DNA of 64,000 bases from Rotaria macrura. Lineage: Eukaryota > Rotifera > Eurotatoria > Philodinida > Philodinidae. The notes beneath the pieces were generated by a model that did not search any database, was not told where the DNA came from, and was given only the letters and a program-made list of their open reading frames with translations. The position numbers and the translations under genes were made by a program. This document shows, piece by piece, positions 39,601-52,697 of the stretch; within the stretch, counting starts at the first letter, position 1, and each line of letters opens with the position of its first letter. The DNA lies in NCBI GenBank assembly GCA_900239685.1, contig OENT01000891.1:1-64000 (forward strand), given 5' to 3'.

Positions 39601-42600
39601 CGTAAGAACAAAAGAATCTATTTCTCTTTTCTCTTGACTTTATTTTATTGATCTTAGCCAACACCGGAACCATATACACAATCAAGTCCCACGATTCCGA
39701 ATAGTAGTATTAATCGTCCCGTATGTCAAAGTACAATTCCATTTTCGACATCAACTATGCGTAAATCGACCAGTTCAAGTGATTCAAGTGACGATGATGA
39801 TGATGATGACTTTCCAATATCAAAGATTCAATTTAAAATAAATCCTACAATACAAAAAACACCAATAACAGAAGAAAACGATGAAACAAACATCATGAAT
39901 GTTATGCGTCTCGTTGATAAAAATATTGGACATCTTGCAACATATTCACGAGCAACAGGACGAGTAAGTTCAATTGACATTGAAACAATTTGAAAAAAAA
40001 GAAACAAAGAAATTTAAAATGAATTATTCATTTTTCTAAATGACATAGGATGAGGTAAAGCAGATCGTTGTCTTTTTAATGTATTGTCTAATCTGTGTAT
40101 TGCATGAAAAACAAACACCTATCACTAAAATTGTTGTTTAACAACAAATATATTAATATGCAAAATAAAAATACGATCTTTTTTTGTTCAATTGAAATAG
40201 AAGCCTGGGGATATGAGTAAATCCGTATCAAGTGTACAAATTGGTACGAAAATACCACCACCAGTACCATCACGTCAAGCACCGTAAAACATTTTTTTTT
40301 CTTCTCATATGCACTTGAAAAATTTTCTAAATTTTCGTAGAGCTCTATCAACAAGTACAACAACTGATAACCTCGGTCAATCATCTACTTTTTCAGTATC
40401 TCCAGCACATCCATCATTAGTCAATACATTTGATGGATTGGAAGCACGTCCAAAATCAATGACTGTTTCGTCAAGTTATCAAGAAAATATTATGCCGATT
40501 CCTGTTCATCCGAGATCGATGACAATAGATTCAGAAAGTATGATCATGAGGAAAAGTTTAAAATTATTGCTTTCTTGTTGTAGTAGACACAAATACTAAA
40601 TCCTTCTGACAAGTCTTTTTTTTCTCTCAAGAAGACATACATGCTCATAGAATCAAACGATAATCTTAATTTAATACGAAATCGGATTTACTTATTTTAT
40701 GTTCTGAAAAGTTGAAACTTTAATTAGTATACTTAGAAATAAAATACGCTTATGTTTTCAGTTGAGATTCTTATCCAAATGAGATGAACTATAATCGTTG
40801 GATTTAACAAACCCTAGAAATTTATAGAACAAACTCTTACAATTATTGTGCGTAAATTGAAAACAAAAAGTTAATTAGAAACAATATTGAATGATCTTTG
40901 CCTGTCAAATGCCATAGTAAATATTTTAATCTTGACTTGAAGAGATCATGAACTTATTGTAGAAGTTTTCATTTTGATAGTACTTACCAAACTATTTAAT
41001 TTGATATTCTTTAGATAAAAAACCCATATCTATAGCAGCGATAGATGATGATGGTGAAGTAGCAAATTCGTTTCCTGTGGATAGTCCAACGAATAAAGCA
41101 GCACCATTTGTAATTCCTCGACCACCTCGAACTCGTCAATCACTTGTAAGAATAAATATTTGATTTCTCATTTTTCTTTTTAATTTTCCTTTCATCTATT
41201 TCCCTATTACTTTAAGCATAATAATAATACATTTTGTTCTCATCATCTATCTGAAAATAATCTTTCTATTATTCAACCATATTCGTGTAAAATGATTGTG
41301 AAAAAATCGAAGTCTGATTTAATTAATTCAAAATCTAATGTAATATGTCAAGAGAAATATTCATCGAAAAATATCTCTCAAATTCGACTATCCATTATTG
41401 CGTGTATTCGTTCAATATGGAACAATTCAACAAAACAAACCCCAATCCTATTTCGAAAAATCTATCCACTAACACTAAGACATCATGAATCAAAAACAAC
41501 CAAAGCAAATTCAAGTTCTTCATTAAATCATACTGAACATATTCTAACATACACTTTAAAGAAACAATTATCAATCTATTCATTTTATACAGCTCGAGAA
41601 AGTTCATCTAGTTTATCATTCGATGATACAGAATCGATTCGTAAAATCTATTTATTTTTCTCTTCCATATCATTATCGAAATTTATTTTCCCAACACAAT
41701 AGATTCAATGCATAGTATCTCAATGAACAATCATTCATCGGAATATCCTCCTCGTCTTGTTCCTCCATCGAATATTAAATTATGGTGTCGTACACGAACA
41801 TCTAGCGATGAGGTTTTGTTGAATCGCTTTCTGCTTAATTATCATTAAATTTTTTTTTGTTTTGACGAGAATTCTATTCTCACTAGACCAACTAAGATTA
41901 TCCATAAATAATTTAATTCATCTATATTTGTAACAATGAACTATATAAATATATGAAGAACAACGTGTTCCAATTCATATCTATTATTAAATTTCTTAGA
42001 AAAGAATTCTGTTTTTTCTTCTGCTCATAGAAGCAAAATAAGGAAACTCAGAATTACTTGTCATTTTTAATCAATTCTTTCAATAATCCAAGGCTTCTAT
42101 GTCATGCGTACTAAATCAGAGACAAGAAGTTGTTTAAATTTGAACTGAAGAATAGGGTAATTAAATATTTAAAAGCTTTCGTCTAATCATATTGCGTGTT
42201 GTATCAGTCAGACATTATTCAAGAGCAATGAGTCGCACGATGCTAGAATTGAACTAAATTAATCAACAGCAAAGAAATGTTTTTCTCTGTGAAAACAGAA
42301 ATATCTGTTTCTGCGACCGGAACAAAAAAACACCCATAGATCTAGAATCTACAAGTATTCCGACATGAGAAATGTCAATATAGATTTTCCTTGTCGAAAA
42401 AAACAATCGGCTAGTACCTAAGAAATAATAGGTTTGCTTGTTTTGCGATTCTGTATATAAACAAACAAGAATGTCTTCGTTTGGTTTCATTTCATATCTT
42501 CTTTTCTTTTTACAGCAACAACAACCAACCATAAGTTCAGCTGGTCCATCAATTTCAAATGGTCGCATGACACCATTTACGGGTCCGAATAGTCAAAGTT

Positions 42601-43962
42601 TTTCTAATAGTTTAATGTCATCAATCGATCAACGTATATCTCCATTAACTATTGGTGCTAGTGATCAAATTCCCATAGCAGTTGCTTTTCAAGAAACCAT
42701 TCATGTTATGATGTCTGGCGATGATGAAGCAAAGTAAAAGAAAATTTTCTACTTCGATATTCTCATTAGAATGTCATGTGATATTTTCTTGTCAGATGGA
42801 AAATTCGAATTCTTGGTGATATGCTTGTTTCATTTCCGGCTGCTATCTTAAATTTACTTGTTAATCCATCGCCTATTTTAAAAACATTAGAATTTCGTTT
42901 ACAAAATTTAGATAAAGTTGAAAATGTTATTGCAAATCCTCAATTAATAACCACGTAAATTTCATAGACGACGTTTTTTTCTCTTGTCGAATATATATAT
43001 ATATATATATGTGTTTCTCTCTCTCTCTCTCAAACTATAGAAATCAATCATCACTGGAATCATTAGACGGACCAACTTATTCATTCAATATGTCAGCATT
43101 GAGTAATATTCTTCGTAATTTACAAGAAAAAAATCGCTCATTACCTTTTTTTAATTTCGGAATACTCAAATATGAAGTGAGAATAATTTTTTTATCTCGT
43201 TTTACTAAATATATATATATATATATTTATGAATTACATATCTGTATAAATTTATTATCAAAGGTCAAACATTCGGGAGTATCCAACATTCCAATACAAA
43301 TCTCAACACAATGGACACGTTCATTTGATACAATTTCAATTAATATAAATTATCGTTTTAATAGTTCCGCTTTACCAGAATCAATTCGATTAGTTAATGA
43401 TATTGTTACGATCTCTACAGTAATAGCAGATGGTCAACAAATAAATCAATCAATACCAACGGCTGAATGGTGCGCATTTGGGTTTTTTTATTCTATTAAC
43501 GAGATCTATACGTTCTATTTTCTTTTCTTGTTGATAAATAGGTCTACAAATGATCATAAATTATCATGGAAAGTTCCGTATATATTTGATGGATCAGGAA
43601 CTCTCACAGCGACGATAACAACAATTCAATCAACAACAGATGATCATGAAAGTGATCAACAACCAAAACCATTAACAGCATCCTCTACTGTGCATGTTCA
43701 GTTTAATGCTGAAAATGCGTTATTTTCATCGATCAATTTTGAATTTGCCTGTGGAGGATATCGTGTATCATTATTAAAAAAGAAAATTTGTAGCGGTAAG
43801 TTGTGTTTTTCTTTTCTTTGGAAAATAAGTTATCCTATCGAATGTTTTACAATTCTAGGTAAATATCAATCAGAACCAGATCAAACTGAACCATTGCATT
43901 TCTTCAAACGACCGTCGATTGATCAAAATCGTATTCCTTTATCATCATCGATTGTTGCGTAG
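36659..43962 (+). CDS. FCHO1/2-type F-BAR and mu-homology endocytic protein
   Basis: Eighteen exons keep frame: 36659-36777, 36847-37412, 38203-38406, 38514-38753, 39102-39290, 39360-39601, 39658-39963, 40201-40283, 40341-40537, 41015-41145, 41217-41640, 41703-41812, 42516-42733, 42796-42954, 43041-43176, 43264-43469, 43542-43795, 43859-43962 (1,295 residues; human FCHO2 has about 810). FCHO proteins bend plasma membrane and nucleate clathrin-coated pits. The F-BAR domain lies at about 1-290, starting MVHWSDTFWGEGNRGFEVLS, with HVGTFTPVWHSIKDLLEK and ending KKTGIERPVPVQFEEID. A disordered Ser/Gln-rich linker has an acidic patch (SSSDSSDDDDDDDFP). The mu-homology domain lies at about 985-1295 (SDQIPIAVAFQETIHVMM, ILGDMLVSFPAAI, ACGGYRVSLLKKKICSGKYQ). 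Exon 11 (424 nt) adds a Ser/Thr-rich stretch without an obvious vertebrate counterpart. Most introns are 53-70 bp; those after exons 2 (790 bp) and 12 (703 bp) are longest. Confidence 0.95.
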
Positions 43963-44561
43963 CTTCCATTTTAATCACTACCATCAATGCAATACAATAC
44001 GGAACATTTCGATAATAACCTTAAATCTTCTTTTTTTTAATCACCTAGTCTTGCAAAATGGTAGAAAAGTGTGCGAGCAACTTTAGTGAACAGTCCACCT
44101 ATTTTTTGTTTGTTTGTTTGTTCGTTATCTTTGAGAAAGACATGCACACTTACGTTTAGTCGATATTATCTATCCTCTAGCCACAAACTTCTGATTTTGT
44201 GAGCCGTCGGAGAGAAAAAGGAAGGAGAATAATTAATTCATGCGATATGTACATTTATTATAAATATATATATTAAATCATTTATCATTGTGAATTTTCA
44301 CTCTATTTATGTTAATTAATCAAATGAAGAAAAAAAAACTGACGAGAGGGTGTGGATGTGGTTAATACTTATAAACTCACCCACATACCATTCTTAGCTT
44401 AGGACTTCTTTCTTGCTACCCACCCAAATAATCCAACTTCATGCGCTCTGTGGCGACTTGTTTCGGTACTTAACGATATGCCTAGCAGGTTTTTTATTTC
44501 AGTTTGTACGCTACGAGCTGATTTTCACCGGTTCGATTTGAACATGCGTTGAATCAATTAA
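43963..44561. other. Downstream of FCHO, no gene
   Basis: Contains AATAAA-like sites and a short GGGTGTGGATGTGG tract at about 44348, weakly telomere-like. Nothing coding. Confidence 0.45.
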
Positions 44562-44825
44562 TCAATCGTCGTAGTTGTTTTCGTTTTCCGACCTCATCCA
44601 AAAAAGTTGCAATACATTTTTTATAATATCCCGCAGTGTTTCTCGTGGAAGCAGTATTTTTGCGGCGATCTGACGTTGAGAATCACCATTTTGAAAATGA
44701 TTAATTGTCATCGTTCGAAGTTGATTACTATGTTCTTTCTTTTTCAGCACTATTGCAGCAAAACAGGGCTCCCGAAAAATACCATGGTTATTCATGGTTG
44801 CATTAGAGCCTCGCCTAGAAGTCAT
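44562..44825 (-). mobile_element. Tc1/mariner-like helix-turn-helix fragment
   Basis: The open frame contains MTINHFQNGDSQRQIAAKIL followed by LPRETLRDIIKN. This fits the N-terminal helix-turn-helix of Tc1-like transposases (typically QNGxSxREIAxxL..SRxTV). No catalytic DDE part is nearby and no terminal repeats were identified, so it is a relic. The match rests on one motif and could be another HTH family. Confidence 0.5.
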
Positions 44826-44979
44826 CTGAATGCTCTAGAACCTTCTAACAGGAATCCTAGATACTGACCATTGTTGTAGAGGAAGGTACATTTTTTCTTT
44901 CTTGGGGCGAGCCTTTTTTTTGTGAAAATTGAAGATCTGTTCATTGTTTTGTAATAAAATTGAAAGGAAAGAAATATAT

Positions 44980-45900
44980 CATATGAAACTAATACTGTAA
45001 AAACTAGAGATTAGGGATTCCATTATGAAGTGCATTTGAAATATAGAGCTAACTTTGTCGAGGTACAAGGGATCCAACAAAGAGATACTATAGCGATTTT
45101 CCAATAATTTCTTGACCAATAATATATTAGGAAGTATGCGTATCAACAGAATACTCACCTGAAATGTGAAATTCTTTATGTTCACTTTCACTGATTGTCT
45201 TCTGTTGCAAGCACAGATCAGAGAAACGACGCAAAACAATTTGCAGCTGCTCCTTATTTTCTGTCCACTGCTCTCTTGTACTTGAATCAATCGATCGAAG
45301 AACTTAGACAGGATTTTCGTCCAACTCAAACCATCGATTAATAAGAGCATTGTCATCATTAGAAAGTACACTTGCAAAGCTTCTGAAAACACGTTGTGTG
45401 ATTCGCGCTGGAGGCATCCGATCTCCATATCGGTGACTCAATAAAATCTAGAAAGAGCGATTTCATACTGGAGCTATATTGTGCGTGACGGATAACTCAC
45501 TACATAATTCGTAGCCAGGAAAAGACGACAGCATCGATCAAGCTCCTGCAAGCACATGTCTACAGTGGAGTGGTTATTTGTGCTCGGATCTTGAATACTC
45601 CACCGCATGTCAGAGTACTGAAAAAAAATCAATTTAATTGAATATATCATCTACCATAATATATCATACATAGAATGGTATATTGTACGTTTGGAAACAG
45701 TATTCTCGCAGCTTTGGATAAACGTTTTTTATGAGTGCATCACGTTCCTCGACAGTATCTAGAAGTCACGCGGGAATAATTCGTATAGTCCTAGTAACAG
45801 TCGACTGACCTGAGAAAGTCGAACTGACAAAAATTCTCCCTGATGACGACTCATGATTAGGGATGTTATCAAGTCGACCACGATACAACGAGTCATTTTG
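44980..45900 (-). pseudogene. NWD1-like STAND protein, N-terminal (DUF4062) fragment
   Basis: Minus-strand exons join in frame. One ends at 45810 (SSSGRIFVSSTFS|D); then come 45758-45670 (TVEERDALIKNVYPKLREYC), 45617-45501 (YSDMRWSIQDPSTNNHSTVD, MCLQELDRCCRLFLATNYV) and 45447 onward (ILLSHRYGDRMPP). This is the DUF4062-type N-terminus of NWD1/TEP1-like NACHT proteins, whose hallmark is FVSSTFxDTxxER, then DMRWxxxDxxTNxH, then LLxxRYGxRPxP. An in-frame TAA at 45304-45306 breaks the exon. The frame then resumes (SIDSSTREQWTENKEQLQIV) to a donor near 45164. Further pieces to about 44985 contain stops. No NACHT P-loop or WD repeats follow; the Tc1 fragment lies next. Such STAND proteins act as signalling hubs in immunity or apoptosis; this copy is probably dead. 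Confidence 0.75.
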
Positions 45901-48900
45901 CGTCGTGTTGCAATAATTGATTGATATCTTCACAATTTTGAATCTTTATGGGTGATGTAAGCTAATTGTTCATCTTAAAGAGCTTACATTGTCATGTATG
46001 ACGAATTTTTTGAAACCTTTCAGCTCGCACAATAGAAGCTCCCATATAATTTAAAACATAAAATAGAACTGAGGTGTATACCCCGATAGTTCTACCGGAT
46101 ACTGTCAATTGATCGTTCAGAGTCTTTTTCTCTTCCTCGACTTATATATCCCGAGTTCATATTGTGACCGAGTGATATCAAAAACCGCAGATCGTCTAAT
46201 GTTCCTTACAAAATCATTCGATTCTATAGGATCTACATATGGTAAAAAGTTTTGCCTGACTTTTGGCATGACTTTTTGCTTGCTCAAAGTAAAATCTGGA
46301 TACGATAATATTTATGGGTTTTGCTTTCAATATGGCCGTATCATATGGCGAGACTTGCCATTGACCTTAGTAATGTTTAACTGTCATTAGTAATGACAGC
46401 AATTTCTCAGTGAACAGCTCGCGCCATCTTTTCCTAGCTACAGCAGCTTCAAGATAATTAAAATAAAGACAACGACAAAAGTTAACCGTGATTCTCATTG
46501 TTCATTATAGATAGTGAACCATATGGATAATTAAATGACCAATGAAAAGGTTTTTAAAAATCTATCGCTTATAAATACTCCTACCATATAGTATATGGGT
46601 AATTCCACATGATCTCAATCACGCCGTATCGAATTTGTGACGGATTTCGAAGAAAATTTTTGGTTTTGTAGAGTTCACAATTTTAACAATACTGATAAAA
46701 ATATATTCTTCAAACGCTTTTGTTTTCACCGTAATAAATCTAAAATACGAAAAATAGTAAAAATTAACGGAGACTAAAGGGCAATTTTTTCAAAATTTGC
46801 TAATAAATAGTTTTCGAAATGTTTCTACACTGTAACAAGATCAAAAATAAATTCCAAGACCATATAAAGATTCCCCATGAAAGGGCGCATATAACCATAC
46901 TAAATATAACCTCAATTTAAAAAAAAAGGTCTCTGCAATATGAGGTCGTTGATCACTAACCTCACAAAAAATTGTACTATTCAGAACGTTCTCGTGCTCA
47001 AGTATTTTCGAAAACATGGAATTGCTCGCTATGGTACCATACTGTATTTGATACAACTTTACCTGCGCTACAATTCTCATAATACAGAATTTTCAGTGTT
47101 TTTCTCAAGCATGAAATAAATAATCAATTTTTTAAATATATTGCATTTGTTGGTAGGTGTTGGGGTTGGTAACGGGAACAACCACACCCATAAGGATAAT
47201 AATAATAAAAACACTTTTTATTACAATAGTTTTGAAATTATCGCTTTAATATTCAGAAACGAGCTTTTTGTTAATATCGGTAACATATATTTTGTATTAA
47301 GTTTTGGTTTCTTTTTGATACGAACCCGTTTCTTATAAAGATTAGTAAAATACATTGATGATATTAACTATGACTCATCGTTAAAGTATCTAGAGATTTG
47401 TCAGGTTCAACTAGAAATGTTTGAAAATAAATATGTTTATAAACGTCATACATCATTGCATATATTCGCATCAAGCTATTCATTTTTGAGTCATATAGTA
47501 AGCGCTTCAAGGTGGTATTCTGTATTGAAAAAGGTGTCAGATGGCACAATTAAAATCATGCATTGGATTGTTATGATCTCTTATTCGCAAAGCACCGAAA
47601 GGTTTTCCCGTTCTTCGATATCTGCACGATAACAAATTTTTCTCGAAACCTAACATTTAAAGAATCAAGAGGCTCCTTTGTGTACTAATAATATTGTTTT
47701 CAAGATTCATCATCTGATCTTAAAATAAAAGTCACTGCTATACTTGCTATACAATTGCTAAGTAAAAACGAATATTTTGCTGTTTTGATTGCGATACATA
47801 CAAACAGCTAATCTCATATTTTTCTACTAATAATGCGAATTAGAATTCATTTTTAAAAGTTGCGTATTGTGATATACTTGTATGAAAGGAACACAGAAAA
47901 AAAAGATGAACTAATAAAAATAAAGTTTTTAGACAAGAATTCCCACATCAATACATTTACAAGAACTGAACTAAACTAAACAACAAATTTCAAACATTTG
48001 CATTCATCATTTTTGTACGTTAGTACTTAATTATAATTAGTTGCACTTATTGATCTCATTTGTTTTTATGTTTCCTTGCGTAACAGTAAACTTTTGCTTA
48101 AGAAAAAAAAAATAAAGAGCCATTTGAGAAATGACTTTATATATGTTTTTATGCATAATAGTGAATTTATTTATTGTATTCTATTTTGCTTCTTTTTAGC
48201 ATACCACACCACATTGATTCTACCATTAGAAATGTTTGCGAATCAAAATATCTGGGAATATTAAAAACAGGTTTTGAAATTACATGCAATATAAGGATCC
48301 TCGAGTTCTATAATAATGATTGATTCATAACTACAACAGTTAATGTTTATGAAGCGAAATTCTTTTGTATTGAATTTCGAAAAGCTCAACTATAAATTGA
48401 ACTTGATTGCAATTTTGATGACAGATCACTATATCCAATTGAAAAAGTTGCTTAAGATATTCCTTTGGCTACAGTATAGTGTATCGAAGGAGAGGCAGAG
48501 ATTGCGACTGTCTCGCACTTCGCGCTAAACTCCACGTTGTTTAGTAATGATTTTCCTTCAATATTTTACATTTTTTGTTTAATTTATCGCCCGTTTCACT
48601 TATTCAACTTTTATTTTCTTTATCCATCAAGTCTTCGAAAATCTCTGGATCTGCCACTATGTAAATGATGCAAATATTCGTCTCGCATTATAATCAGCTG
48701 CACAGAGGCAGATTTTTCTTCACTATCACGATGAGTTTTTGTATCTTCGAAAATCTATATAGATAAAATAATCATAACTCTATAGATGAAGAAAATAAAC
48801 GCATCTTTTCATATCATTTTTCTTGGAGAATAAATGTATCTTTAGATCGAACGAGAGGCTTTAGAGAAACAGATGATAATTCATCACGTGAGAGTCAAGA

Positions 48901-49349
48901 ATATATTTACTGATAGGCAAAACTAAATCAGCTAATTGAACAACAAGATGAATTTGTTTTAGGAATAGATGGCATTACTGATCAAAGTTTTTATACTTCA
49001 TTGTCTCAAACAATGATCGCGGTTCATTGTTTATTGATAACACTATAATCATCGTGACTAGCGTAAGTGGACAAATCAGACGGCAACAACGTGAATTAGC
49101 TTAAGTGTTAAGGGTGCATTCTTTCTTTATGTGACTTTTCTTTGTTCGCTTCGGCGTGACTGATACATATATACAGCGACGAATTCTTTACTCTGGACAG
49201 ATACACATTTTAATTGTTATAATGTGCAAACCACGACATATTGTAAGTATTTATTCATCTTTTAACTTTCATTGACATGTCTTCCTGTTTGAATTAAATA
49301 GTGAACATTAGCTTTGATCTGTGAAATAGCTAGTTTTAGTGCATGAATA
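45901..49349. other. Gene-poor AT-rich stretch
   Basis: Scattered frames under 100 codons without motifs. A short GT/CA patch (GGTAGGTGTTGGGGTTGG ... CCACACCC) lies at 47150-47190. A possible coding fragment at about 48914-49030 (+, LIEQQDEFVLGIDGITDQSF) could not be assigned. Confidence 0.4.
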
Positions 49350-49691
49350 ATGGCAGGTAGATTTTTCAATTATACAAAAAAGATTAAGTTGTTTCACTTG
49401 TTTTTGGACGATATTGTGAATGTACAAAAGAATAATGTGAATGAAATCATACATGCTTTAGAACAATTGGGTTCGGAAAATGAGCAAATGCTGAAACAGA
49501 AAACGAAAGCCATTGAAGAAAAAGATCAAGTTATTGAAGAAAAACAACAAACTATTGAAGAAAAAGAAAAAATACTGCAAGAAAAAATACAAGAATGTTT
49601 AGAATTTAAAAAGAAATGTTTATTTCTCGAAGAAGAACTATCAAACTCAAAACAAATTACATCGATGAAGAAGAAGATCAAGCTATTTTGA
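49350..49691 (+). CDS. Small coiled-coil protein (hypothetical)
   Basis: A 113-codon frame starts with ATG (MAGRFFNYTKKIKLFHLFLD). Its second half is an almost uninterrupted coiled coil of IEEKxQxIEEK repeats (about residues 45-100, KAIEEKDQVIEEKQQTIEEK). No family is recognised. It may be a complete small gene or the first exon of a larger one; no continuing exon was found before the repeat island at 49860. The Glu/Lys repeat could also be a fragment of a longer coiled-coil protein. Confidence 0.4.
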   Translation: MAGRFFNYTKKIKLFHLFLDDIVNVQKNNVNEIIHALEQLGSENEQMLKQKTKAIEEKDQVIEEKQQTIEEKEKILQEKIQECLEFKKKCLFLEEELSNSKQITSMKKKIKLF

Positions 49692-49859
49692 AGAATCTCC
49701 AATGAATTACCAAGAGTGCATGGAAATTTATTCCTTTGTTAGTTATACCAATATAATTCTTTATTAAAAAAATGTAATGTAGAAAGTAGATTTTTTTGTA
49801 TGCTTCAGAATATTCAATGTTTTTCATTCTATACTAATCTAGATGTTGTTGATATATGG

Positions 49860-51075
49860 ACTCCCCATGTGTTTCATTACGATGAAACGGTGGCGCAGTA
49901 ACGCCGTAACTGCGATCGCACTGTGACCCGTGATTACAGAAAATTGCGACGTAGTTATGCGTAATTACGATAAAAAAATCGCAGTTACGCGTAGTTACGG
50001 CGAAAAATTCACAGTTACGCAATAGTACGTCCCAGTTAATTGCGGTTATGCGTCACAGTTACGTTGCAATACATATGAGAGATCACTTAGATTAAGTTAT
50101 CATTTATTTGTATTTTTATTGTGAGCTTAAAAACTTTTTCGGTACAAAAAATAAAAAACTTAAAATTATAAAATTAAAATTTTCAAAGAATATTAAGAAA
50201 AAATTAATTTACAAAACGAAAGCTAAAAGAAATTTTAAATCTCTAAAATCATGGAAAATAAATATCTAGAAAAATCAAAAAAGCAACATGCAAAATAATT
50301 TAAAAAAGAATTAATAAATAATGGAAAAAAATTTCTTTAAAAAAATGTTAAATAATTTAAGAAAAAAAGTTTCAAAAATTGAACAACTACCCAGGTCGAC
50401 GATTACGGACTTCGTATACGGCTGTAAACGACCGTATACGCTCCCCACACGATCGTAAACGGTCGTATTATAGAGTTTTACATGGTCCAGTATTACGGTC
50501 GTATACGGACAAATACGATCGAATATGGAGGTATACGGTCGAAAATGGAAACCGTTTACGGATTTTGTATACGAGGGCCATAAACGACCGTTTTACTCTC
50601 CGTATATCGCCGTATTCCCCCGTATATGACACGGAGATATACGATCGTAATACTGGAACATGTATTTTGCCGTATTTCTCCGTATGCGGTCGTTTACGAC
50701 CGTGCTTGTTCGACACGGGTAAAAAAATTTAAATCAAAAAGAATTTTAAGAAAAATGAAATATCTATGCTACTGGTTAAAGTAAAATGATTTATGAACGA
50801 AAATGTGACGAGCACTGCTATTTATACTGATTTTCTGTAACTAAGTATTAGTGCTCGAGTGTGACCAATTATAAATAAGGAAGAATCATTTATAATTGGT
50901 CAGTTACGTTTACAACGGATCGTACGATGTGATCACTCGGACGCAGTTATGTTGGTCTGCGTCGCAGTAGGCGTAGATTATTATAGAGACCTTCACTACG
51001 ATGAATGCGGCGTACAATTGGCTCTGCGCGTAACTGCGGCGCAGTTACAAAAAAAGAGGCGACATGGGCCATATC
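49860..51075. mobile_element. Repeat island of CGTAACTGCG units, probable MITE split by a second element
   Basis: 49880-50075 and 50900-51050 are packed with variants of CGCAGTTACG/CGTAACTGCG in both orientations. The outer edges CTCCCCATGTG (49861) and GACATGGGCC (51061) are roughly inverted. Between the halves lie AT-rich sequence and a distinct repeat element at 50390-50719. Target duplication not established. Non-coding. Confidence 0.6.
50390..50719. mobile_element. TA-flanked MITE filled with ATACGGTCGT repeats (330 bp)
   Basis: The ends CCCAGGTCGACG and TTCGACACGGG are imperfect inverted repeats (about 8 of 10). TA sits immediately outside both ends (50388-50389 and 50720-50721), as for Tc1/mariner-type insertion. 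The whole interior is degenerate CGTATACGG/ACGACCGTA units in both orientations. Long frames across it are repeat translations only. Confidence 0.6.
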
Positions 51076-52328
51076 TTGATTTCTGTTTTGAATTCTTTTT
51101 TTCTTTATCGATATACTATTATGTTACTCATTCAATGTTTTTCCTTTCTTACTTGTTGTGTAATCTATGTCTCTTGATGCAAATAAATTATCGTGATATG
51201 TATTAAAATTGATACAATACATAATGTTTTAATTCAAAACAATGATTAAGCAATATATTCAGTGGTGCAGACGTATGGCAAACCTAAACATTTTGTTGAA
51301 TTTGATTTAAGAAACATTTGAAACCTGTCATTAGCTGTTGAAACCAAATTAGCAATTCTTAATAGATGGGAGTCAGGTAAAATTGTACTTAGGTAAGGGA
51401 GCTTACTGTAAAATATTTAAATTATCGATTGAATAGCAAAATATTCTGTAAAGATCGATTCAGCAATGTAATGTATCATTTCTACCCGAAGAAACTTTGT
51501 GATGTTCATGTGTCATTTTATAATGCTTTAAATCCTGACATATGCAGTAAGATGATTATTCACTACTATTCAGTTGTCAATAAAACTTCTATAGATTTTC
51601 AGTTATCTTTTTTATTATTTAATATCGCTAAAACTTGATATGAACAAAACAGTGACCTAATTTTTTTTTCTATAGTAATTAATTGTTTTTGTTTGGTTTC
51701 AATAATAGGAAAACGATTACTTCAGTATAAATCGTCGTAGGAAAAACCTCTACAGGTCGAGATGAATTATTATTGTAAATAGAGTAAAACATCATTTAAT
51801 CTTGAATTAAGATAAATTACTTATGGACCAACACATTTTAAATCAACTCGACAAATCAGTTTATGTGGAGGATATACGATATGAATTGAATTGTTCTTCA
51901 TTGTACAACAAATGCATTCGAGAAAAATTGTCTCTAAACGTTAATTAACAAACATTTACCCGTGAAACAATCATTTGAATCAATTAATGTAAGTGTTATT
52001 TTGAAACAAATTTGCTTTTAGAGAAATATTTTTATCTAAGGTTAATATCGAAAAAATGATTCGCTTAATAGCAGAAACAGAAAAACATTATCCGAAGTAA
52101 TGGAATTTGCTTGCATTTATTTTTAACTTTCATTTCAAATTTTCTGTATTCTATCGATCAACAATGCTCTAGGATTACATTCGAAAGAATGAAATACATT
52201 AATATGAACAATAAATAAGTATGTTAAACGAACTGCACATTATATGAATCAAACTATTATTCAAAAAAGCAGTGTCTCTGATCATTGAAGTATATGATGA
52301 AATTTTTGATAGAATCTTACTTTGGGGA
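51076..52328. other. Unassigned
   Basis: Short frames such as 51429-51638 (+) show no motif. No repeats noticed. Confidence 0.4.
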
Positions 52329-52697
52329 TAGGGGTGGCACTTTATCTTTACTTTACCAAATAAAGTAAAGTTGAGGAACTTTACTTTCTCAGTAAAGTAA
52401 AGTTGCGTTACTTTACTTTACCGGATAAAGTAAAGTGTTGAACTTTACTTTACTTGGTAAAGTAAAGTTTTTTTTAACTTTACCCGAAAAAATAAAGTTG
52501 AGAAAGTTTGGTTTTTTAATCTATCTATACAAAATATTTCTGTCTAACTTTGCTTTACCAAGTAAAGTAAAGTGATCCAGCTTTACTTTATCCAATAAAG
52601 TAAAGTGATTTACTTTACTTTACTCAGTAAAGTAAAGTGAAATACTTTACTTTACTTTACTTTTTCAAAGTGAAATAAAGATAAAGTGCCAGCCATA
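52329..52697. mobile_element. hAT-type MITE filled with AGTAAAGT repeats (369 bp)
   Basis: The left end TAGGGGTGGCACTTTATC and right end GATAAAGTGCCAGCCATA are inverted repeats. The flanking 8-bp duplication is perfect: TTTGGGGA at 52321-52328 and 52698-52705. The interior is almost entirely ACTTTACTTTACC/GGTAAAGTAAAGT units in both orientations, about 20 of them. No coding capacity. Confidence 0.9.

Noticed and set aside
41292-41702. Premature stop in the FCHO gene
   Set aside because: A donor at 41641 (GTAAAA) and an acceptor at 41701-41702 remove the stop and restore frame to the next exon.
50379-50732. 117-codon frame over the ATACGGTCGT island
   Set aside because: It is only the translation of the repeat units, with comparable frames on the other strand.
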